From assembly GCA_937995995.1 (NCBI GenBank), contig CALKIP010000317.1:1-7834 (forward strand): a stretch of 7,834 nt of DNA. Reading direction: 5' to 3'. Within the stretch, counting starts at the first letter, position 1. The number at the start of each line of letters is the position of its first letter. A program made the translations under genes and the position numbers. The notes beneath the pieces were generated by a model. It was given only the letters and a program-made list of their open reading frames with translations. It did not search any database and was not told the origin of the DNA. Below are positions 1 to 5,144 of the stretch, piece after piece. The DNA comes from an uncultured bacterium. GTDB lineage: Bacteria > Gemmatimonadota > Gemmatimonadetes > Longimicrobiales > RSA9.

Positions 1-1
1 G

Positions 2-427
2 TGGAAGGCCTTCGATGAAATGGAGCGGCTCGGCTGGATCGGCAGCGAGCGCCCACGCATGATCTCCGTTCAGGCCGCAGAGTGCGCCCCCATCGTGCGC
101 GCCTGGGAGGCCGGCCACGAATCCGCCGAACCCTGGGAGAACGCCCGGACCTACGCCTCAGGGCTCCGCGTCCCAAGGGCCGTCGGCGACTTCCTCATCC
201 TCGACGCCATCCGCGCCTCCGATGGCGCCGCCGTCGCCGTACCCGATGCCGAGATGGATGAGGCCGTCCGTCTCATCGGGCGCACGACGGGCATCTTCGC
301 CGCACCGGAAGGCGGCGCTACCGCCGCCGCCATCCCGCACCTGCTCCGGGCCGGCCACCTCCGCCCGGACGAGGAGGTCGTGCTCTTCAACACGGGAAGC
401 GGCTTGAAGTATGTGAGGCAGGGCTAG
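2..427 (+). CDS. thrC: Threonine synthase, C-terminal part (5' truncated by window edge)
   Basis: About 141 C-terminal residues are visible; the frame is open to the left edge, so the gene begins outside the window. Threonine synthase is a PLP-dependent fold-type II cytoplasmic enzyme that converts O-phospho-L-homoserine to L-threonine, the last step of threonine synthesis. Features supporting the call are the stretch AFDEMERLGWIG followed by RPRMISVQAAECAPIVRAWE, the segment GIFAAPEGGATAAAIPHL, and the terminal NTGSGLKY, which in this family lies near the PLP phosphate/substrate end of the fold. The PLP lysine and the glycine-rich phosphate loop lie upstream of the window. No homoserine kinase or dehydrogenase gene is visible next to it. 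Another fold-type II enzyme (threonine dehydratase, cysteate synthase) is possible, but NTGSGLKY with this C-terminal order fits threonine synthase best. Confidence 0.88.
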   Translation, partial: WKAFDEMERLGWIGSERPRMISVQAAECAPIVRAWEAGHESAEPWENARTYASGLRVPRAVGDFLILDAIRASDGAAVAVPDAEMDEAVRLIGRTTGIFAAPEGGATAAAIPHLLRAGHLRPDEEVVLFNTGSGLKYVRQG

Positions 428-429
428 CA

Positions 430-525
430 CCAGGGGCGAGGGTCGGGGCCGGGTGGGGCGGGGAACGCCTGGCCCGCTCCTCGACCCTCATCCCTGTTAA
501 GCCCCCACCTCGCCCTCGCCCCTGG
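430..525. repeat. Long-spaced inverted repeat downstream of thrC
   Basis: Positions 430-442 (CCAGGGGCGAGGG) and 513-525 (CCCTCGCCCCTGG) are perfect 13-base inverted copies. A nested pair, 452-458 (GGTGGGG) with 503-509 (CCCCACC), could extend the structure. A competing pairing exists between 438-445 and 482-489. The element fills most of the 113-base gap after the thrC stop codon. It could act as a transcription terminator or mRNA 3'-end stabiliser for thrC, or be a copy of a dispersed palindromic (REP-like) element. There is no T-run after it, so an intrinsic terminator of the classical type is not clearly supported. Confidence 0.5.
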
Positions 526-540
526 CCCTGGCGGCGACCC

Positions 541-2148
541 ATGGCGCCTCCCCGGCACGCCCCGTGCGTAGCCGCTCCGGGTATGCGACAGATGTTTACC
601 GGGACGGGATGGAGGGCGCGACGGCGCTGGAAGTATCTCGCGGGTGCTGCTGCGGCCGCGGCGATCGGCTATCTGCTCCTGCCTCTGGGCAGGAGCGAGC
701 CGATGTTGCAGCTCGTGACGGCATCGCCCGACGGCGGCTTCGCGAACGAGATCCGGGTCCCGGACGAGTGGGCGGACACGACGCGGTTGGTGGCGGGAGC
801 GCTCGTGAGGGTGCCTCTGGTGCTCGCCGTGGCCAACATGGGTGGAGAGGCCGTGGCGGCGGAGCGGCTGGAACTCAGTGTCCCGTCGCGGTTCCGGCTC
901 GTGCGCGCCGACGGCCAGGCGCTCTTCGGGCGAGTGGTGCCGGGCTCGCCACTCGTGCACTACGAGGTGCCGACGAGGCTACCCACGGTCGCGCCGGGGG
1001 GCGAGCCGGTGCGACTCATCGGGCTGGACACGCTCTGGCTGGAGCCGGTGATCCCCTCCTTCTACTGCGTCGCCTTCTCGGACTCGGTGCCGGACTTCGT
1101 GCCCGCGCCGCCCGCGCCAGTGGAGGCCATCTCCCGGGTCCAGATCTTCTACGCATTCGAGGGGAGCGCCCTCGAGGAGCGCCAGACCGGGCTCCTCACG
1201 ATTCAGCTCGACCCGGAGCTCCTGCGCCGCCAGGCGCCGGATCCGCCGCCGACCTTCACCGCGACCTACACCGAGCCACGGGCGGCGATGCCGGCCTTCA
1301 GCGCACTCATCTATCGCGGCAGCCGGAGAGCGTTCTGCGGCGAGCCCGAATACCCGCTCGAACTGCTCAGCACCCTCTGGGAGACGCCCGGCGGAGGTCG
1401 CTTCATCGTGCTCGACCACGGCGGCGCGCCGCGCAAATACCTCTTCGACCTCGATCGCGACAGCATCATCGAGCTCGAGATGTGGGATCCCGATGGAGAT
1501 GGGGACTTCGAGGCCCGACGCGAAGCCCGACTCCCGATCCCCGCGTTCCTCATGCCGCCACCCGGGCCGCCCGAGCCCGACCTGGCGTACATGCAGTCGA
1601 TCCCGGAGGAACTCCTCGCGCTGTACGACCGGTACGGAGAGCGCCCCACGTCGAAATACAAGCCGCGTGCGCTGCCACCCGATACCGCGCCACGGATCGC
1701 TCGATTCAGACCCCACACGCTCCGGGGCAGCAACGACGACGAGCGTGGAGACCGGTCCGTAGGACGTACGCTACGCTACCGCGATGCAACGCCCGTCGGC
1801 GACCCCGATCACATGGGGGCTCCCGCTGCTCCGCCCGGAAGCACGCCCGGCGCCCGGCCTGGCCAGACGCCACGGACCCGCCAGCCGATCGCACCCGGAC
1901 GCCCGGCAACGCCTGCACCCACTCGCCCGGTGACGCCCACGCCCGGACGCGCCGAGGAGCCCTCGAGAGGCGACCGGCCCACGCGCGAGGCAGAGCCCGG
2001 ACGCATGACCGATCCGCAGGACCGGCCGACCCCATCCCCGGCCGAGGGCGCGGCACAGGACCAACGACCCGGTCCCAAACTCCTGGGCCGCCCCGTCGAC
2101 AGCATCGCCCCGCCGCCTCGCCCCGACACGACCGACACCGGCCGCTGA
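541..2148 (+). CDS. Hypothetical membrane-anchored protein with DxDxD motifs and Pro-rich tail
   Basis: I do not recognise this family. Residues about 25-34 are basic (GWRARRRWKY) and are followed by one hydrophobic segment (LAGAAAAAAIGYLLLPLG, about 35-52). This predicts an N-in anchor with the rest of the protein outside the cytoplasm. The exported part (about 60-370) looks globular and beta-rich. It contains an Asp-rich patch: D303/D305/D307 with E311, then D316/D318/D320/D322 with E324. This resembles calcium-binding DxDxD loops of dockerin or thrombospondin-3 type but lacks the canonical spacing. From about residue 420 to the C-terminus (535) the protein is Pro/Arg/Thr/Gly low complexity and probably disordered or wall-spanning. 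The start is uncertain. The longest frame is given, but no ATG (541, 583 or 592) has a good Shine-Dalgarno, and the first 14 residues look like translated intergenic DNA. A start at 583 or 592, just before the basic anchor, is equally or more likely. It follows thrC in the same direction but is separated by an inverted repeat. Confidence 0.75.
   Translation: MAPPRHAPCVAAPGMRQMFTGTGWRARRRWKYLAGAAAAAAIGYLLLPLGRSEPMLQLVTASPDGGFANEIRVPDEWADTTRLVAGALVRVPLVLAVANMGGEAVAAERLELSVPSRFRLVRADGQALFGRVVPGSPLVHYEVPTRLPTVAPGGEPVRLIGLDTLWLEPVIPSFYCVAFSDSVPDFVPAPPAPVEAISRVQIFYAFEGSALEERQTGLLTIQLDPELLRRQAPDPPPTFTATYTEPRAAMPAFSALIYRGSRRAFCGEPEYPLELLSTLWETPGGGRFIVLDHGGAPRKYLFDLDRDSIIELEMWDPDGDGDFEARREARLPIPAFLMPPPGPPEPDLAYMQSIPEELLALYDRYGERPTSKYKPRALPPDTAPRIARFRPHTLRGSNDDERGDRSVGRTLRYRDATPVGDPDHMGAPAAPPGSTPGARPGQTPRTRQPIAPGRPATPAPTRPVTPTPGRAEEPSRGDRPTREAEPGRMTDPQDRPTPSPAEGAAQDQRPGPKLLGRPVDSIAPPPRPDTTDTGR
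1832..1946 (+). repeat. Low-complexity CGCCCGG-rich repeat inside the Pro-rich tail
   Basis: The heptamer CGCCCGG occurs exactly six times, starting at 1832, 1844, 1851, 1900, 1924 and 1940. The copies are spread over different reading phases of the same gene and encode P-G, A-R-P or S-P-like steps in a Pro/Arg/Thr-rich stretch. The irregular spacing indicates degenerate slippage-prone low-complexity DNA rather than a regular tandem array. Confidence 0.5.
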
Positions 2149-2232
2149 GCCGGGAACATTTGTTGCGCTTGGGATGCGAGGCGGCCAGTTACGGGCACGC
2201 CCGGAAATCTGACCCTTGAACACGACACGAGG

Positions 2233-2619
2233 ATGAACCAGAAGCAGCGAGCCCATCTGGAGAATCGACTGCTGCATGAGCGAGAGCGCGCGCTCAGGGC
2301 GTTGGCCCAGTTCGACGAGCGGGCGAAGGTATCGCAGCAGGAGGACGACGGTGACCTGACGACCTATCCGCTCCACCTGGCTGACGAGGGGACGGACACG
2401 ATGGAGCAGGAGAAGGAATTTCTGCTCGCGAGTAAGGAGGGCAGGCAGGTCTATTGGATCGATGACGCACTACGTACGCTTTACCGCGAGCCGGAGCGCT
2501 ACGGCGTGTGCATGAATTGTGAGCGACCGATCGCTTTCGAGCGCCTGGACATCGTGCCGTGGGCGCGGCTTTGCCTGGATTGTCAACAGGCGGAGGAGCG
2601 GTCTGCGGAGGCGGCGTAG
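2233..2619 (+). CDS. DksA/TraR family zinc-finger transcription regulator
   Basis: This 128-residue protein has the family layout: an N-terminal helical hairpin (about 1-88) followed by a C4 zinc finger with C93-x2-C96-x17-C114-x2-C117, the exact DksA spacing. Family members enter the RNA polymerase secondary channel and, with or without ppGpp, alter promoter-complex stability, for example during starvation. Aligning the ADEGTDTMEQEKEF segment on the E. coli DksA tip region places E52 and D55 at the positions of the acidic tip pair D71/D74, and M57 at A76. The acidic tip is therefore roughly kept, but a conserved alanine is replaced. It is shorter than E. coli DksA (151 aa), missing mainly N-terminal sequence. 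The ATG is preceded directly by GAGG with almost no spacer, so the ribosome-binding site is unusual. It is probably its own transcription unit, with an 84-base gap before it and a hairpin after it. A general DksA/TraR-type assignment is safe; whether it is the true DksA orthologue is not. Confidence 0.88.
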   Translation: MNQKQRAHLENRLLHERERALRALAQFDERAKVSQQEDDGDLTTYPLHLADEGTDTMEQEKEFLLASKEGRQVYWIDDALRTLYREPERYGVCMNCERPIAFERLDIVPWARLCLDCQQAEERSAEAA

Positions 2620-2653
2620 CGTTCGTCGCCTGCAATCGTCCGGTGCAGTGCGA

Positions 2654-2694
2654 CCCCGTCGGCTCGGGCTCCGGAGGCGCCGGAGCCGTCGGGG
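2654..2694 (+). terminator. Hairpin after the DksA/TraR-like gene, candidate terminator
   Basis: GGCTCCGG (2667-2674) and CCGGAGCC (2680-2687) form a perfect 8-bp GC-rich stem with a 5-base loop. An outer CCCCG (2654-2658) and CGGGG (2690-2694) can extend it across an internal loop. It lies 35 bases after the stop codon and upstream of the next candidate promoter, where a terminator would be expected. No T-tract follows. Confidence 0.5.
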
Positions 2695-2709
2695 CGTGCC
2701 GCCCGGCAT

Positions 2710-2739
2710 TTGACCGTCCAGGCCGTTTCGGCGTAGTTT
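2710..2739 (+). promoter_or_regulatory. Candidate sigma-70-type promoter for the small membrane protein and amidohydrolase genes
   Basis: TTGACC at 2710-2715 matches the -35 consensus at five of six positions. TAGTTT at 2734-2739, 18 bases further on, is a weak -10 candidate. The pair sits between the preceding hairpin and the GTG start at 2765, leaving a leader of roughly 20 bases. The -10 match is poor, so this is a positional argument as much as a sequence one. Confidence 0.4.
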
Positions 2740-2764
2740 CCCCCCACACCTCACCCTGGGACAC

Positions 2765-2992
2765 GTGACCTATATCGCATTCCTGATGGGCGTCCTCGCC
2801 GTTGCCGCCGCCGTGGCAACGCATCGTCGGATCCGTTCCGGAACCGGCGGGCGCGGGCTCGATGATGCACAGCTGCGGCAGATCGAGGAGACCGGCCGTC
2901 TGGAGTTGGATGCGCCGCTGGACCGGGAAGAGATTCAGGCCGAGGAAGAACGTTTTTGGGAGGAGACATGGGACGAGCCCGAGGAGTGGTAG
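2765..2992 (+). CDS. Small single-TM protein with acidic tail, hypothetical
   Basis: This 75-residue protein begins at GTG. Residues about 3-19 (YIAFLMGVLAVAAAVAT) form one hydrophobic helix, followed by HRRIR as a positive stop on the cytoplasmic side, a short linker, and an acidic, Trp-containing C-terminus (EERFWEETWDEPEEW). The segment LDDAQLRQIEETGRLELD looks like an amphipathic helix. The composition (real TM, charged tail, no Arg/Ala shadow pattern) argues that it is genuine. An in-frame ATG lies at residue 8, but starting there would cut into the TM segment; a weak GGGA precedes the GTG. The last 25 bases overlap the start of the downstream amidohydrolase gene, whose Shine-Dalgarno lies inside this coding sequence, so the two are probably translationally coupled. 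The function is unknown. Confidence 0.62.
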   Translation: MTYIAFLMGVLAVAAAVATHRRIRSGTGGRGLDDAQLRQIEETGRLELDAPLDREEIQAEEERFWEETWDEPEEW

Positions 2993-4572
2993 GGCTGGCC
3001 TTCGCCCTGCTCGTGCTATTGGCCGCTGGGCCTGGCGCTCCGGAGTACGATGTGCTGATCCGGGGCGGCACGGTGGTCGATGGTACGGGTGCGCCGGCGT
3101 ACCGTGCCGATGTGGCAGTGAAGGGGGATCGGATCGTTCGGATCTCACGAGAGCCGATCGCTCCGGAATCGGCGCGGCAAGTCCTGAACGCACGGGGCCT
3201 CGTCGTCGCCCCCGGTTTCATCGACATCCACGCCCATGTCGAGTCGCTGCATCGCCGGCCATTGGCGGAGAGTGCGCTGCGTCAGGGCGTGACCTCGGTG
3301 GCGTACGCCCCGGACGGGCGGATGCCGTGGCCGCTCGGTGAATACATTGCGAACCTCCGTGAGGGCGGTCACGCGCCGAACATCGCCTTCTTCGCCGGGC
3401 ACAACACGATCCGCGAGCGGGTGATGGGTACGGAGAACCGTGCGCCGACCCCCGAGGAGCTGGAGCGGATGAAGGCGATGGTCGCCCAGGCGATGGAGGA
3501 GGGCGCCGTCGGGATCTCGACCGGTCTGCGCTACGTCCCGGGCACGTACTCGGAGACGGACGAGGTAATCGGGCTCTCGAAGGTCGCCGCGCGCTACGGC
3601 GGGTTCTACATCTCGCACATGCGCGACGAGGGCGAGGGCTCGATCGAGTCGGTCCGAGAGCTCATCCAGATCGCCCGCGAGGCGGGGCTGCCCGCCCAGG
3701 TCTCGCACCACAAGCTGATGGGCCAGCCACAGTGGGGTCAGAGCGTCGAGACGCTCGGGCTCGTGGATGCCGCACGTGCCGAGGGGCTCGACATCACGCT
3801 CGATCAGTACCCGTACACGGCGACGTCGACCGGGACCGGCGTGCTCTTCCCCTCGTGGGCGCTCTCCGGGGGGACCGACGCGCTGAAGGAGCGGCTGGCC
3901 GATCCGCAAACCCGTGCGGAGATCGTCGAGGGGATCAAGCGGACGATCATCGAGGAGAGGGGCGGTGGCGATCTCTCGCGGATCCAGCTCGCGAGTCTCT
4001 CCTACAACCGGAGCTGGGAAGGCAAGACGTTCGCGGACATTGCCGAGGAGCGCGGCGTCGAGCCGACGCTGGACTTCGCCGCGGAACTCGCCATCGAGAT
4101 CCAGACGAACGGCGGGGCGAGCGGCGTGTGGCACGTCGTCGACGAGGAGGACGTGCGTCGCATCATGCAGCATCCGTGGACGATGATCTCGTCCGATGGC
4201 GGACTCCTCACCCTCGGCGCGGGGCACCCTCACCCTCGCGGCTACGGCTCCTTCCCCCGTGTCCTTGCCCGCTACGTGCGCGAGCAGGGCGTGCTCTCCC
4301 TCGAGGAGGCGATCCGCAAGATGACGTCGCTTCCGGCGTGGCGGCTCGGCCAGCCGGAACGCGGCCGTATCGCCGAGGGCTATTTCGCCGACATCACCGT
4401 ATTCGATGCCGATCAGATCGAAGACAAGGCCACCTTCGTGGATCCGCACCGCTACTCGGTCGGTGTCGTCCACGTCCTGATCAACGGAGAGGCGGTGATC
4501 GAGAACCGCTCGCTGACCGGCGCCAAGCCGGGGCGCGTACTCACCCGCGAGACGGACCGGCCGAGCACCTGA
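2968..4572 (+). CDS. Secreted N-acyl-D-amino-acid deacylase family amidohydrolase
   Basis: This 534-residue protein belongs to the D-aminoacylase branch of the amidohydrolase superfamily. Known members hydrolyse N-acyl-D-amino acids, D-glutamate/aspartate derivatives or related amides. The N-terminus has a short basic region (MGRARG) and hydrophobic core (VVGLAFALLVLLAAG), predicting export to the periplasm. Next come the beta-sandwich opening (YDVLIRGGTVVDGTG), the metal motif H88-A-H90 in PGFIDIHAH, GHNTIRERVMG (144-154), GAVGISTGLRYVPGTYSE, H217 in ISHMRDEG, H247 in QVSHHK, the catalytic/metal aspartate D410 in ISSDGG, and the closing GRIAEGYFADITVFD. In classical D-aminoacylase a Cys in a GNCG-like motif is a zinc ligand; here that region reads VAYAPDGR with D116, so the metal site is altered. 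The ATG at 2968 is chosen because GGGAGGAG (2958-2965) is an excellent Shine-Dalgarno; a TTG at 2956 is in frame but has no such site. Substrate is not predictable beyond N-acyl or cyclic amide type. Confidence 0.88.
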   Translation: MGRARGVVGLAFALLVLLAAGPGAPEYDVLIRGGTVVDGTGAPAYRADVAVKGDRIVRISREPIAPESARQVLNARGLVVAPGFIDIHAHVESLHRRPLAESALRQGVTSVAYAPDGRMPWPLGEYIANLREGGHAPNIAFFAGHNTIRERVMGTENRAPTPEELERMKAMVAQAMEEGAVGISTGLRYVPGTYSETDEVIGLSKVAARYGGFYISHMRDEGEGSIESVRELIQIAREAGLPAQVSHHKLMGQPQWGQSVETLGLVDAARAEGLDITLDQYPYTATSTGTGVLFPSWALSGGTDALKERLADPQTRAEIVEGIKRTIIEERGGGDLSRIQLASLSYNRSWEGKTFADIAEERGVEPTLDFAAELAIEIQTNGGASGVWHVVDEEDVRRIMQHPWTMISSDGGLLTLGAGHPHPRGYGSFPRVLARYVREQGVLSLEEAIRKMTSLPAWRLGQPERGRIAEGYFADITVFDADQIEDKATFVDPHRYSVGVVHVLINGEAVIENRSLTGAKPGRVLTRETDRPST

Positions 4573-4601
4573 TGCCGTAGTCTGCAGGTCGAAGATCGGG
4601 T

Positions 4602-4677
4602 GGAGGGGCTGCGGGATTCCCCTCCCATCTCGGACCACAAGACGCCGGCCGGGGCACCGACCCCGGCCGGCGTCTTG
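4602..4677 (+). terminator. Strong hairpin terminator region after the amidohydrolase gene
   Basis: Positions 4638-4654 and 4661-4677 form a perfect 17-bp inverted repeat (left arm CAAGACGCCGGCCGGGG) with a 6-base loop. A smaller 7-bp stem (GGAGGGG 4602-4608 with CCCCTCC 4619-4625) precedes it. The main hairpin lies 66 bases after the amidohydrolase stop codon and before the next gene, so termination or mRNA 3'-end protection is the likely role. No T-run follows. The left arm begins with CAA and the right arm ends in TTG, so only a very weak U-rich end exists. Confidence 0.72.
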
Positions 4678-4791
4678 CAGCCCTGGCCGGCGTACGACCA
4701 CTCACTAGGGATCGGCGTAGTACGTCTCTTCGCTCGATGACACAGCGTCGCATGATGCCGGTGGCGGCGCGCAGAACGACGTGCCTCTCGC

Positions 4792-4818
4792 TTGCGTTCG
4801 GAACCGGATCGGTACAAC
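4792..4818 (+). promoter_or_regulatory. Candidate promoter upstream of the Nfu_N gene
   Basis: TTGCGT (4792-4797) and TACAAC (4813-4818) are separated by 15 bases and resemble -35 and -10 boxes with four matches each. They lie about 40 bases upstream of the TTG start at 4858 and after the strong hairpin ending at 4677, so some promoter is expected here. The short spacer makes this specific site tentative. The rest of the 4573-4857 gap holds the hairpins listed separately and nothing else I can support. Confidence 0.3.
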
Positions 4819-4846
4819 ATACCCGCCTCATGACGGACACGAACCC

Positions 4847-4851
4847 GGAGG
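4847..4851 (+). promoter_or_regulatory. Shine-Dalgarno fixing the TTG start of the Nfu_N gene
   Basis: GGAGG is placed six bases upstream of TTG at 4858. An ATG at 4830 is out of frame with the Nfu_N coding sequence, and the family's conserved N-terminus (VQFQPTPNPNA) starts five residues after the TTG, so the TTG start is well supported. Confidence 0.65.
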
Positions 4852-4857
4852 CCCGAC

Positions 4858-5130
4858 TTGGCAGACGTGACGGTGCAATTCCAACCCACGCCCAACCCCA
4901 ACGCCGGAAAGTTCATCACGGGCCGCGAGCTCGTGCCGGACGACCGCCCACGCTCCTTCTTCAACGCCGAGGAGGCCGAGGGCAATCCACTGGCGGCGGC
5001 GCTCCTGGCCCTGGACGGCGTGGCGAGCATCTTCATGGTCGAGGACTTCGTGACCGTGACCAAGGAGCCCGAAGCCGACTGGGGCGAGTTGATCCCGCGC
5101 GTCGAGCAGACGATCCGCGAGAACCTCTGA
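4858..5130 (+). CDS. Stand-alone NifU/Nfu N-terminal domain protein
   Basis: This 90-residue protein matches the Nfu N-terminal domain: VQFQPTPNPNAGKFI near the start, RSFFNAEEAEGNPLAAALLALDGVASIFMVEDFVTVTKEPEADW in the middle (the pattern of short gap, helix and strand around G-V-x-S-I-F), and a C-terminal helix (ELIPRVEQTIRENL). In eukaryotic NFU1 and some bacterial Nfu proteins this domain precedes a CxxC Fe-S-binding domain. Here the protein ends without any Cys, so it cannot by itself bind a cluster through thiols. It may help a separate Fe-S carrier recognise clients or partners; that is inference. Start codon is TTG, set by GGAGG six bases upstream. The next gene begins 14 bases after the stop codon, indicating an operon with the HExxH protein and probably the aminopeptidase. 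Confidence 0.87.
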   Translation: MADVTVQFQPTPNPNAGKFITGRELVPDDRPRSFFNAEEAEGNPLAAALLALDGVASIFMVEDFVTVTKEPEADWGELIPRVEQTIRENL

Positions 5131-5144
5131 TTCCGGGGCGCCGG

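Noticed and set aside
564..2219. 551-codon open frame overlapping the 541-2148 gene in another frame
   Set aside because: The product is extremely Arg/Ala/Gly-rich and has no TM or domain, while the 541-2148 frame has a credible anchor and globular composition.
2149..2232. Promoter for the DksA/TraR-like gene (TTGCGC near 2163 with AGTTAC about 20 bases on)
   Set aside because: Both boxes match poorly and the spacing is off; not strong enough to list as a feature.
2294..3193. 299-codon minus-strand open frame
   Set aside because: It spans the DksA-like gene, its hairpin and the start of the amidohydrolase gene; the product is Pro/Arg/Ser-rich and without domains.
3732..4580. 282-codon + strand open frame inside the amidohydrolase gene
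   Set aside because: Arg-rich alternative-frame translation of a well-conserved enzyme gene.
3145..4701. 518-codon open frame on the minus strand
   Set aside because: It is antisense to the amidohydrolase gene, which has all its family motifs; the minus product is Arg/Asp/Val-rich with no domain.
4573..4857. Possible tRNA or small RNA in the gap after the amidohydrolase gene
   Set aside because: I looked for a cloverleaf or CCA end and found only hairpins and a weak promoter candidate; nothing supports an RNA gene.
4737..5144. Upstream extension of the HExxH protein to an ATG at 4737
   Set aside because: The added residues are out-of-frame translation of the Nfu_N gene. The ATG at 5145 directly before the signal-like segment is the more sensible start.
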